A DNA stretch of 64,000 nucleotides from Magnetospirillum sp. ME-1. GTDB lineage: Bacteria > Pseudomonadota > Alphaproteobacteria > Rhodospirillales > Magnetospirillaceae. This document shows, piece after piece, positions 1-7,355 of the stretch. Both the position numbers and the translations under genes were made by a program. Every line of letters begins with the position of its first letter. Within the stretch, counting starts at the first letter, position 1. Location of the stretch: NCBI RefSeq assembly GCF_002105535.1, contig NZ_CP015848.1, positions 3,266,926 to 3,330,925 on the forward strand, written 5' to 3'. The notes under the pieces are model-generated. The model saw only the letters and a program-made list of their open reading frames with translations, did no database searches and was not told the DNA's origin.

Positions 1-74
1 GCGCGGCCCCCGCAGGTGCCGTCCGTTGGGGTGCCGCTGCTGGGGCGGCGCTGACCCGCTGTCGGCGTGCAGGC

Positions 75-1040
75 TCATGCCAGGCCGGCCCTCAGGCAGT
101 CGTGGACGTGCAGCACGCCCACCGGGGTTGCGTCGCTTTCCACCACGAACAGGCTGGTGATGGACCGGGCGTTCATCTGGCGCAGCGCCTCGGCGGCCAG
201 CAGGTTGGGCGGCACGGTGCGCGGCGAGGCGGTCATCACCTCCGCCGCCTTGGCGGTCAGGAGGTCGGGGCTCATATGGCGGCGCAAGTCGCCGTCGGTG
301 AGAATGCCGACCAGCTTGCCGTCCGCATCGACCACGCCGGCGACCCCCAAGCTTTTCGCCGTCATCACCAGCAGCACGTCGGCCATGGCGACATCGGCGC
401 CCACCAGGGGCAGGCCGTCGCCGCCATGCATCAGGTCCGAGACCTTGAGCAGGCGCTGGCCCAACTGGCCGCCGGGGTGGAAGACCTTGAAGTCGGCGGC
501 GGTGAAGCCCTTGCGTTCCAGCAGGGTGACCGCCAGGGCGTCGCCCAGCGCCAGCATCATGGTGGTCGAGGTGGTCGGCGCCAGCCCCATGGGGCAGGCC
601 TCGGGATTGGCGGGCAGCACCAGGGCGACGTCGGCGGCGGTGGCCAGCGTCGAGCCGTCCTTCGACGTGATGCCGATCAGCCCGATGCCGAAGCGCCTGG
701 TATAGGCGATGATGTCGCCCAGTTCCGGCGTCTCGCCCGAATTGGACAGCGCCACCACGGCATCGTCGCGGGTCACCATGCCGAGATCGCCGTGGCTGGC
801 CTCGGCCGGGTGGACGTAGAAGGCGGGGCAGCCGGTGGACGCCAGGGTGGCGGCGATCTTGCGCCCCACATGGCCGCTCTTGCCCATGCCGGTGACAATG
901 ACCCGTCCCGGCGCGCCCTCGATCAGGGTGACGGCCTTGAGGAAGGGGCCGTCGAGCGCCGCCGCCAGGGAATCCAGCGCGCGGGCCTCGGTGTCGAGAA
1001 CCCGGCGGGCGGTGGCGAGGGCATCGGAATCGGCGGTCAT
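75..1040 (-). CDS. kdsD: D-arabinose 5-phosphate isomerase (KdsD/KpsF)
   Basis: Interconverts ribulose 5-phosphate and arabinose 5-phosphate, the first step towards the Kdo sugar of lipopolysaccharide; cytoplasmic. The 321-residue protein has the family's usual length and layout. An N-terminal SIS sugar-isomerase domain (about residues 35-165) carries VTGMGKSGHVG, the HPAEASHGDLG loop and SNSGET. Two CBS domains follow (about 205-260 and 270-321). It starts at ATG 1040. The RNase D-like gene lies upstream on the same strand, an order common in alphaproteobacteria, where lptC-lptA-lptB usually follow. The 74 bases beyond its stop hold no complete gene. Confidence 0.93.
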   Translation of the reverse strand: MTADSDALATARRVLDTEARALDSLAAALDGPFLKAVTLIEGAPGRVIVTGMGKSGHVGRKIAATLASTGCPAFYVHPAEASHGDLGMVTRDDAVVALSNSGETPELGDIIAYTRRFGIGLIGITSKDGSTLATAADVALVLPANPEACPMGLAPTTSTTMMLALGDALAVTLLERKGFTAADFKVFHPGGQLGQRLLKVSDLMHGGDGLPLVGADVAMADVLLVMTAKSLGVAGVVDADGKLVGILTDGDLRRHMSPDLLTAKAAEVMTASPRTVPPNLLAAEALRQMNARSITSLFVVESDATPVGVLHVHDCLRAGLA

Positions 1041-1205
1041 TACTGCATCCGGTCAAACTGATCCGTTCCCCGCTCTTGGCGGCGAGGGTGCATAACTATA
1101 CGCAACGGACCCATGACGGAAAGGCAAAACGAAGGCGGTTGGTCCGTTTCGTGCATTCCGGCCCGGTGGCTGAGGGGCTGACTTGGGTGGATACCCCTTC
1201 TTTAC

Positions 1206-1267
1206 CCGTCATGGCCGGGCTTGACCCGGCCATCCTTGGACCCCCGGATCAAGTCCGGGGGTGACGG
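1206..1267. repeat. Two-hairpin palindromic intergenic element
   Basis: It lies between kdsD and the RNase D-like gene. The ends are inverted (CCGTCA at 1206, TGACGG at 1267). Inside are two perfect nine-base stems, each with a five-base loop: ATGGCCGGG/CCCGGCCAT at 1211-1233 and ACCCCCGGA/TCCGGGGGT at 1240-1262. The loops cttga and tcaag are themselves complementary. A half-copy of the same design is at 26759-26786. It looks like a REP-type non-coding repeat. Confidence 0.75.
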
Positions 1268-1286
1268 CAAGGAAAGGGCTGAAAAA

Positions 1287-1898
1287 TCAATGCGAGAAGA
1301 TGTCTTCCGCGTCCCAGCCGGCCAGATCCAGCTCGGCGCGGTCGGGCAGGAAGGCGAAGCAGGCCTCGGCCAGGGCGCGGCGGCCCTCGCGGTCCAGCAG
1401 GGTTTCGAAGCGCTCCTTCAGCTGGTGCAGGTAGAGCACGTCCGACGCGGCATAGGCCAGCTGGTCGGCGGAAAGCTCGGGCGCGCCCCAGTCCGAGCTT
1501 TGCTGCAGCTTGGACAGATCGACGCCCAGGAATTCCTTGCACAGCGTCTTGAGGCTGTGGCTCTCGGTGTTGGTCCGGGTGAGCCGCGAGGCGATCTTGG
1601 TGCAGAACACCGGATTGCAGCGCACGCCCAGGTAACGGCGCAGCATGGCCACGTCGAAGCGGGCGAAGTGGAACAGCTTGGTCACCGACTGATCCGACAG
1701 CATGCGGACCAGGTTGGGCGAATTCCACTCGGGCTTGGGATAGTGCACCACATGGGCGTCGCCGTCGCCGGCCGACAGCTGCACCACGCACAGGCGGTCG
1801 CGGCTCAGGTTGAGGCCCATGGTCTCGGAATCGATGGCGACCAGCTTGCCGAGGTCAAGGCCGTCGGGGAGATCGTTCTTGTGGTAGAAAACGGTCAC
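1287..1898 (-). CDS. RNase D-like 3'-5' exonuclease (DEDDy family)
   Basis: Predicted 3'-5' exoribonuclease, probably for RNA trimming. The 203-residue protein is essentially only the DEDDy exonuclease domain; it lacks the HRDC domains of full-length RNase D, a short form common in alphaproteobacteria. Visible motifs are Exo I IDSETMGL (about 22-29), Exo II LFHFARFDVAML (about 75-86) and Exo III YAASDVLYL near 150, with the tyrosine and aspartate expected for DEDDy enzymes. Translation starts at GTG 1898, behind an AGGAGC ribosome-binding site. kdsD is next downstream on the same strand, separated by a palindromic repeat. Confidence 0.88.
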   Translation of the reverse strand: MTVFYHKNDLPDGLDLGKLVAIDSETMGLNLSRDRLCVVQLSAGDGDAHVVHYPKPEWNSPNLVRMLSDQSVTKLFHFARFDVAMLRRYLGVRCNPVFCTKIASRLTRTNTESHSLKTLCKEFLGVDLSKLQQSSDWGAPELSADQLAYAASDVLYLHQLKERFETLLDREGRRALAEACFAFLPDRAELDLAGWDAEDIFSH

Positions 1899-1984
1899 GG
1901 AGCCGCTCCTTCTATTCCCCGGTTGGGGGAGGGCGGCTCCGCGTCCGATGTATCCATCAGCTAGACCGCGCCGCGGTTAAGAGA

Positions 1985-2071
1985 TGGTGCCCAGGAGAAG
2001 ACTCGAACTTCCACGACATCACTGCCACACGGACCTGAACCGTGCGCGTCTACCAATTCCGCCACCTGGGC
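1985..2071 (-). tRNA. tRNA-Leu (anticodon CAG)
   Basis: A class II tRNA read on the minus strand, 87 bases including an encoded CCA end. The acceptor GCCCAGG (5' end at 2071) pairs with CCTGGGC. The anticodon stem CACGG/CCGTG encloses TTCAGGT, giving anticodon CAG. There is a long variable arm, as expected for leucine, and a T arm with GTTCGAGTC. It decodes CUG, which is frequent in this GC-rich sequence. Confidence 0.96.
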
Positions 2072-2110
2072 AGGTAGCCCCCGGACCGCCTCAGCCGTCC
2101 GAGGCGCGAA

Positions 2111-2139
2111 GAAATATGCGAGGCGGCCGGCGGTGTCAA
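2111..2139 (-). promoter_or_regulatory. Sigma-70-like promoter of tRNA-Leu(CAG)
   Basis: On the minus strand there is a perfect -35 TTGACA (plus-strand 2134-2139), a 17-base spacer, then TATTTC as -10 (2111-2116). Initiation near 2104 would leave a leader of about 33 bases before the mature tRNA. The -10 box is weak; the call rests on the -35 match, the spacing and the position. Confidence 0.5.
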
Positions 2140-2289
2140 CGATGTTTTTTCGCCCCAAACCGCTTTTTTGTTCGGACCCCCGCACCCTTTACACCCGGGC
2201 GGCTTATGGGCTAGCTTCCGACCCAAAGATTTAGCCTTGTTTTGGCTAGGGGGCGGCGCGAATGCCGCCGGACGATATGGAGGGACGGC

Positions 2290-3297
2290 ATGGCGCGGCG
2301 CGTTGTCACGGTATTCGGCGGTTCGGGTTTCATCGGCAGGAACGTGGTCAAGCGTCTCGCCGCCCAGGGGTGGGTGGTGCGCGCCGCCGTGCGCGACCCC
2401 ATCGCCGCCGAGTTCCTGAAGCCCATGGGCGATGTGGGACAGGTGACGCCGCTGCGCGCCGACATCACCGATTCCAAGTCGGTGGCCATGGCGGTGGCCG
2501 GGGTGGACGCGGTGGTCAACCTGGTGGGCATTCTCTACGAGAGCGGCCGGGCCACCTTCGATGCCATCCATGTGAAGGGCGCCGCCAATGTGGCCCAGGC
2601 TGCCAAGGCCGCCGGCGTCACCCGGCTGGTGCACATGTCGGCGCTGGGCGCGGACAAGAATTCCGATGCCGCCTACGCCCGGTCCAAGGCCGCCGGCGAA
2701 GAGGCGGTCACCGCCGCCTTCCCCGGCGCCTCTATCGTGCGGCCCTCGGTGGTGTTCGGCCCCGATGACGACTTCTTCAACCGCTTCGGCAAGCTGTCCA
2801 TGGTATCGCCGGTGCTGCCGGTGTTCACCGGCGACGGCTTCAAGCCGGTGTGCAGCGAGGCGGGCTGCTCCATCGACCTGTTCGGGTCGGGCGGCCCCAT
2901 CTTCCAGCCGGTCAGCGTCTCCGACGTGGCCCAGGCCATCGTCTCCATGCTCGAGGACCCCCGCCATGCGGGCAAGACCTTCGAACTGGGCGGGCCGCGC
3001 CGCTATTCCATGAAGGAAGTCATGGAACTGGTCAACGCCTCCACCGGCCGCGACCGCCTGCTGGTGCCGCTGCCCTTCGGCCTGGGCATGCTGCAGGCCA
3101 CCTTCCTGCAGATGCTGCCCGCGCCGTTGCTGACCAAGGATCAGGTGCGGATGATGAAGGTGGACAACGTGGTCCGCGGCGGCAAGCCGGGCCTGACCGA
3201 GCTGGGCATCACGCCGACCTCGGCCGAGGCAATCCTGCCGCTTTACATGAAGCGCTACGGCAAGCAGCTGCCGCCCGGCCGCGATCAGGCGGCGTGA
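2290..3297 (+). CDS. NDUFA9-like NAD(P)-binding protein (atypical SDR)
   Basis: An atypical short-chain dehydrogenase/epimerase-fold protein of 336 residues, of the group annotated as complex I NDUFA9 subunit family. The Rossmann motif GGSGFIGRNVV is at residues 8-18, with further family signatures VNLVGILYE, HMSALGAD and RPSVVFGPDDDFFNRF. The mitochondrial relative binds NADPH and stabilises complex I; the bacterial role is unproven. ATG 2290 follows AGGGA; an in-frame ATG at 2242 would only add an unconserved stretch. Between LPVFTG and FQPVSVSDV there is an extra segment with a CSEAGC cysteine pair, longer than I expect for the family. A terminator follows the gene. Confidence 0.85.
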   Translation: MARRVVTVFGGSGFIGRNVVKRLAAQGWVVRAAVRDPIAAEFLKPMGDVGQVTPLRADITDSKSVAMAVAGVDAVVNLVGILYESGRATFDAIHVKGAANVAQAAKAAGVTRLVHMSALGADKNSDAAYARSKAAGEEAVTAAFPGASIVRPSVVFGPDDDFFNRFGKLSMVSPVLPVFTGDGFKPVCSEAGCSIDLFGSGGPIFQPVSVSDVAQAIVSMLEDPRHAGKTFELGGPRRYSMKEVMELVNASTGRDRLLVPLPFGLGMLQATFLQMLPAPLLTKDQVRMMKVDNVVRGGKPGLTELGITPTSAEAILPLYMKRYGKQLPPGRDQAA

Positions 3298-3324
3298 CGC
3301 CGGAGCATTTCGGGAAATGATCAA

Positions 3325-3349
3325 GGGCCGCCTTGGGGCGGCCCTTTTT
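3325..3349 (+). terminator. Rho-independent terminator between convergent genes
   Basis: Perfect eight-base stem GGGCCGCC/GGCGGCCC (3325-3332 and 3337-3344) with a TTGG loop and five T residues. It lies 27 bases beyond the stop of the NDUFA9-like gene and just before the end of the convergent HTH gene. Confidence 0.88.
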
Positions 3350-3356
3350 CTTGGCT

Positions 3357-3587
3357 TCAGGCCCTCAGCGCCTTGCGGGTCACCTGATTGCGCAGATCGG
3401 ATGGCAATTGCTCCAGCAGCCGCAGCAGTGCGCCGACCCCGATGGGAACCCGGGACCGCCCGTCGGCCCAGCGCCACACGGTGGTGGGGGCGGGCTGCTG
3501 TTCGCCCAAATCGTCGAGCAGCCGGGCCAGGGCCGCCTGGGACAATCCCAGCCGCCGTAATGTCTCCGTGAACTCGTCGTCGGTCAT
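3357..3587 (-). CDS. Small helix-turn-helix DNA-binding protein
   Basis: A 76-residue protein with one helix-turn-helix. In LRRLGLSQAALARLLDDLG the SQAALARLL turn is typical of Cro/CI-type domains. TTVWRWADGRSRVP follows as the probable recognition helix, then a leucine-rich tail. It is most likely a small transcriptional regulator; its targets are unknown. ATG 3587 is chosen because GGGGAGAG lies at good distance upstream; a TTG at 3605 would add six residues. The gene is single, converges on the NDUFA9-like gene and has its own candidate promoter. Confidence 0.72.
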   Translation of the reverse strand: MTDDEFTETLRRLGLSQAALARLLDDLGEQQPAPTTVWRWADGRSRVPIGVGALLRLLEQLPSDLRNQVTRKALRA

Positions 3588-3663
3588 GTCCGGTGCTCTC
3601 CCCAACCAGAGCGAGTGATACCCTCAGCCGGGGATGTAATGGGTAACTCCCCGGCACACCTAC

Positions 3664-3693
3664 AGAATTGGCGGGGTATTACCACTCTGTCAA
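3664..3693 (-). promoter_or_regulatory. Candidate promoter of the small HTH gene
   Basis: On the minus strand, a perfect TTGACA (3688-3693), an 18-base spacer and AATTCT (3664-3669) lie about 77 bases upstream of the HTH start at 3587. The -10 matches the consensus only in part. The surrounding 3610-3790 stretch is less GC-rich than its neighbours, as expected for a promoter region. Confidence 0.35.
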
Positions 3694-3793
3694 CGGAACG
3701 AAGCGTGAATAAGTGAAAATGCTTATCGGTGGATCAGGTGTGATGGCGCCTTTTAGGTGTATATGCGTATGGGCATAAGCGGGCTCGGGTGCG

Positions 3794-4720
3794 CTAGGTC
3801 TTTTGGGCTGTCTTGCCGGCCAGGGGATGATGGGCGCGGACCAGCCGCGACGCCTCGTCGTCGATCAGGTGGGTGTAGATCTCGGTGGTGGCGATGTCGG
3901 CATGGCCCAGCATCTCCTGGACGCTCCTCAGGTCGGCGCCGCCGGCCAGCAGATGGCTGGCGAAGGAATGGCGCAGCACGTGGGGCGAGACCTTGGCGGG
4001 GTCCAGGCCGGCCTGGACCGCCACCCGGGCCAGCATCTTGGCGAAGCCGTCGCGGGTGAGGTGGCCGGTGGCCCCGAAGGATGGGAACAGCCAGCGCGAC
4101 GGCCTGGACTTGGGCAGCATGGCCGCTCGTTCCGCCTTCCAGGCCGTCAAGGCGGCGCGAGCCGGGTCGGACAACGGCACCATGCGCTCCTTCGAGCCCT
4201 TGCCGCGCACGATCAGGACGGCGGGGTCGCGGGCCACGGCGGCCAGCGGCAGCGACACCAGTTCCGAGACCCGCAGCCCGGTGGCGTAGAGGGTCTCCAG
4301 CAGGGCGGTCATCAGGGTGGCGTCGCGGCCGTCCAGGGCGCGGGCGGCGTCCAGCAGGGCGGTCACCTCCTCCTTGCGCAGGTATTTGGGCAAAGGGCGG
4401 CCCAGGCGGGGCGCATCGACATTGGCGGTGGGGTCGTCGGGGCGCAGGCGCTCGGCGAAGGCGAAGCCGTAGAACTGCTTCAGGCAGGACAGCCGCCGGG
4501 CCTGGGTGCGGGCCGCCATGCCGATGTCGGCCTGGCGGGCGATATAGGCGGCGACGGCGTCATGGTCGGCGCGCAGGGGCGAGAGGTCCCGCCCGCTCAG
4601 GAACTCGGCGAAATCGGCCAGATCGCGGCCATAGGCGTCCAGCGTGTTGGGGCTGGCGCCCCGTTCGACCTGCATCATTTCGAGGAAGGCCTCGACGTGT
4701 CGGTCGAAGGCTTCGCTCAT
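3794..4720 (-). CDS. xerD: Tyrosine recombinase XerD
   Basis: Site-specific recombinase that acts with XerC at dif to resolve chromosome dimers. The 308-residue protein has an N-terminal SAM-like core-binding domain (about 5-95) and a C-terminal catalytic domain (about 110-295). The catalytic set is complete: R150 in TGLRVSEL, K174 in RGKGSK, H247 and R250 in HVLRHSF, H273 in LGHADI, and nucleophile Y282 in TEIYTH. ATG 4720 overlaps the stop of the exported-protein gene upstream by four bases, so the two are probably co-translated. XerC differs only subtly; XerD is preferred for HVLRHSFASHLL and the neighbourhood with aroK/aroB. Confidence 0.9.
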   Translation of the reverse strand: MSEAFDRHVEAFLEMMQVERGASPNTLDAYGRDLADFAEFLSGRDLSPLRADHDAVAAYIARQADIGMAARTQARRLSCLKQFYGFAFAERLRPDDPTANVDAPRLGRPLPKYLRKEEVTALLDAARALDGRDATLMTALLETLYATGLRVSELVSLPLAAVARDPAVLIVRGKGSKERMVPLSDPARAALTAWKAERAAMLPKSRPSRWLFPSFGATGHLTRDGFAKMLARVAVQAGLDPAKVSPHVLRHSFASHLLAGGADLRSVQEMLGHADIATTEIYTHLIDDEASRLVRAHHPLAGKTAQKT

Positions 4721-6483
4721 CCGCCGTTGGCCAGCACCGCTTCCAGGGCCAGTTCGCGGGCTTCGCGCTCGAACCCGGCCTGGCGCAGGAACACCACCAC
4801 CCGGTTCAGGGTGTCGGGATCGGCGCTTTCCAGCCCCCCCTCGCCCAATGCTGCGACCGACAGCAGGGCGGTTTCGCCCCGGCGCGCCCCTTCGGCGGCG
4901 GCGCGCAGCAGCGCCTTCAGCGCCGGCTTCGGACCGGTGCCGGTGATGGTGCCGGTGGCATGGGTGATCCAGGCCGAGGCGGGGATGGGTTCGCCCACCG
5001 CCTGCAGCATGGACAGGGTGACCACGGTGCGGCGCTCGTTCGGTTGCGAGCCTTCCAGCCATGCGGCAAAGGACTCGGCGGGGCTGGAATCGAGGCCGAC
5101 GCGGGCGATGCGGGCCAGGGGCCACAGCCCGGCGGCCAGCTTGGCGGCGGCCGGGTCGGTCTTGGCCAGGGCCAGCCAGTTGCCCGCCGCCTCGGACCGT
5201 CCCACGGCGTAAAGGGCGCGGGCCAGCATGGGAGCGGCCCCCGCCAGATCGGGAGCCGGCTTCAACTCGGCGATCAGCGGGGCATACAGCCGGGCGGTGG
5301 CGGCGAAGGCGTGGCGCTCGGCCGCCGCCATCAGGATGCGGGTGATCAGCTCGGCGCGGACGGTGGCGACCTGCTCGGCGCCGGTGGCGCGCAGCCACAG
5401 CACGCGGCCCCTGGGGCTCTTGTCGCCCTGGGTGGCGGCGGCCTGCTGCTCGGCCGGGGTCAGGGTGACCTCGGCCATGAGCTTGCGTAAGGACTCGGTG
5501 TCGAGGATGCCCAGCGCCTCGGCCCGCTCGGCGGCGGTGATCCGGTGGTCGGCGGCCATGCCGGGATTGTCGGCGATGGCGCGCAGCATGGAGGGCGGCG
5601 CGTTGGCGACGGTGTCGGCGGGCAGCGGCAGCTTGGCGGCCTTGAAGGCGGCCAGATGCAGCGGCGTGGGATTGGGCAGCTTGTCCACCTTGGCCGGCGG
5701 CGTGCCGCCCATGACCTCGGCTGCGGCGATGAAGGCGTGGTCGGCGTCCTTGCGCTCGCGCATCAGGTCCAGCGCCATGCCGGCTTCCAGGGTCTTGCCA
5801 GCCGAGAGTTGGCAGAACACCGACAGGCGCGCATCCAGCGGCGCCCCCTGGGCCAGGACGGCGGCCTCGGCGCAGGCGGACTTGGCATCGCCGGCCAGCA
5901 GGAAGGTATCGACCTTGAGGCGCGACAGCCCGGGCGAGGCCAGCGAGGCGGGGGCGGCCTTCAGCAGGGAGGCCAGGCCCTCGATCTCGCCCATGGCGAA
6001 CAGCCGCTCGGCGCGCAGTTCCAGCAGCGACGGAGTCTGGCCGCGATTGCCCTCGGGGGCGGCGGCCGCCGACAGCAGCAGCCGGCGCGACAGGGAATGG
6101 GCGGCGCGAGAACCGGGGGCGGCGGGCAGGGCCGGCAGGATCTTGCGCACCAGGGCGGCGGAGGTGCCGTGCCACATGCCCATGCCCAGACCGCCGTGGC
6201 TTTCATCCAGCGCTCCCACCGAATCGGGGTCGGGGGCCTTCAGCTCCTCCACCTCGAAGCGGGGGCCGGGCTTGGCCGGGCCGCCGGGGAATTCGGTGGC
6301 GGTGCTGGTGGTGGAGTGGGGCGCAGGCAGGGCCTCGGCCTTGGGCGCCTCCGCCGGGGGTGGGGCCTCCAGATTGGGCGAGGTCAGGATCAGCGGCTTG
6401 CCCGGCTGCTGGGCCAGGGCGGCGGGCGCCAGAAGAACTGTGCCCAGGGCCAGGGCCAGGGCTTTAGCGCGGGAAGCGGGCAT
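4717..6483 (-). CDS. Exported alanine-rich protein of unknown function
   Basis: I recognise no functional family. The 588-residue product starts with a clear Sec signal peptide (hydrophobic core LALALGTVLLAPAALA, likely cut after AQA or nearby). A proline-rich linker of about 70 residues follows, then a long alanine- and leucine-rich helical region resembling degenerate TPR or Sel1-like helix pairs. It is probably periplasmic. Its start overlaps the 46-residue membrane peptide gene by 20 bases and its stop overlaps xerD, so all three look like one transcript. Similar genes sit upstream of xerD in related bacteria as far as I recall, with no known role. Confidence 0.75.
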   Translation of the reverse strand: MPASRAKALALALGTVLLAPAALAQQPGKPLILTSPNLEAPPPAEAPKAEALPAPHSTTSTATEFPGGPAKPGPRFEVEELKAPDPDSVGALDESHGGLGMGMWHGTSAALVRKILPALPAAPGSRAAHSLSRRLLLSAAAAPEGNRGQTPSLLELRAERLFAMGEIEGLASLLKAAPASLASPGLSRLKVDTFLLAGDAKSACAEAAVLAQGAPLDARLSVFCQLSAGKTLEAGMALDLMRERKDADHAFIAAAEVMGGTPPAKVDKLPNPTPLHLAAFKAAKLPLPADTVANAPPSMLRAIADNPGMAADHRITAAERAEALGILDTESLRKLMAEVTLTPAEQQAAATQGDKSPRGRVLWLRATGAEQVATVRAELITRILMAAAERHAFAATARLYAPLIAELKPAPDLAGAAPMLARALYAVGRSEAAGNWLALAKTDPAAAKLAAGLWPLARIARVGLDSSPAESFAAWLEGSQPNERRTVVTLSMLQAVGEPIPASAWITHATGTITGTGPKPALKALLRAAAEGARRGETALLSVAALGEGGLESADPDTLNRVVVFLRQAGFEREARELALEAVLANGG

Positions 6484-6604
6484 CCGGTACGACCTTCTCG
6501 ATCTTCGCCGACGGGGGCGGCGGGTCCCAGGTGGACAGGAACAATCCGCCGCCGACGATCACCGCCAGCAGCAGGGCAACAAGAAGGCCGGCAATCTTGC
6601 TCAT
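6464..6604 (-). CDS. 46-residue single-pass membrane peptide
   Basis: A short reading frame starting at ATG 6604 and ending at TAA 6464. The product begins MSKIAGLLVALLLAVIVGGG, one strongly hydrophobic segment, followed by a short polar tail with PPPPSAKIEKVVPD. The inner membrane with the tail outside is the likely location. Upstream on the minus strand, GGTCTTCCGTCTCCC offers only a weak ribosome-binding site. The stop lies 20 bases inside the start of the exported-protein gene, suggesting translational coupling. Function unknown; the codon pattern and clear membrane segment support a real gene, and it is easily missed for its size. Confidence 0.6.
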   Translation of the reverse strand: MSKIAGLLVALLLAVIVGGGLFLSTWDPPPPSAKIEKVVPDARFPR

Positions 6605-6770
6605 GGGAGACGGAAGACCTCTCGCGACAGCGACATTTCTGGACAGGACCGTGGGCGTGCGGCTAAAAGCGGCAGGGACGGCCCCATTGCGTTCGTGGGC
6701 GCAGTGTATCGGCCAAGACGGCGGGGATCAACGCCGGCTCAACGCTTTTTTCAAGGGAACGGGACCGACC

Positions 6771-7355
6771 GTGGATCAGGGCATGGCCGACGAACTGGCG
6801 AGACTGGCGCCGCTGCTGGACGGGCGCATCGGCCGGACCGTCGTGCTGGTCGGGCTGATGGGGGCGGGAAAGTCCTGCGTCGGCCGCCGCCTCGCCGCCC
6901 GGCTGGGCATGGATTTCCTCGATTCCGACGCCGAGTTCGAGGCCGCTTCGGGCAGCACCATCAGCGACTATTTCGCCCGCTTCGGCGAGCCCGCCTTCCG
7001 CGACGGCGAGCGCAAGGTGATCTCGCGCCTCCTCGACGGTCCCCCGGTGGTGCTGGCCACCGGCGGCGGCGCCTTCGTCGATCCCGCCACCCGCGAGCGT
7101 ATCAAGCGCACCGGCACTTCGGTGTGGATCCGGGCCGACCTCGACCTGCTTCTGAAGCGCACGGTGGGCCGCGACCACCGGCCTTTGCTCAAGCAGGGCG
7201 ACCCGCGCGAGATTCTCGGCCGGCTGATGGAGGCCCGCTATCCCATCTATGCCGAGGCCGACATCATCGTCGATTCCACCGACGAAGTCCCCGAGGCCAC
7301 CGTGATCCGCGTCATGGAAGGTCTGATCAAGCATTTGAACTCGGAGAGCAAATGA
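6771..7355 (+). CDS. aroK: Shikimate kinase
   Basis: Phosphorylates shikimate at the 3-hydroxyl with ATP, the fifth step of the shikimate pathway; cytoplasmic. The P-loop is GLMGAGKS. DSD in FLDSDAEFE and the GGGAF motif contribute to shikimate binding, and the lid arginine is in GRDHRPLL. GTG 6771 is preferred because GGGA lies six and AAGGGA twelve bases before it; ATG 6783 is the alternative, removing four residues. Longer upstream extensions are unconserved. The stop codon overlaps the aroB start, so aroK and aroB are translationally coupled. The leftward gene for the 46-residue peptide is divergent. Confidence 0.92.
   Translation: MDQGMADELARLAPLLDGRIGRTVVLVGLMGAGKSCVGRRLAARLGMDFLDSDAEFEAASGSTISDYFARFGEPAFRDGERKVISRLLDGPPVVLATGGGAFVDPATRERIKRTGTSVWIRADLDLLLKRTVGRDHRPLLKQGDPREILGRLMEARYPIYAEADIIVDSTDEVPEATVIRVMEGLIKHLNSESK

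Noticed and set aside
2232-2248. TAGCC/GGCTA hairpin before the NDUFA9-like gene as a regulatory element
   Set aside because: A five-base stem is too short to distinguish from chance.
2050-3657. Long minus-strand frame across tRNA-Leu and the NDUFA9-like gene
   Set aside because: It crosses a tRNA and a terminator and its translation is low complexity; it is a shadow.
3794-6175. Apparent 793-residue protein joined to XerD
   Set aside because: The N-terminal part is an alternate-frame translation of the overlapping exported-protein gene; XerD starts at ATG 4720.
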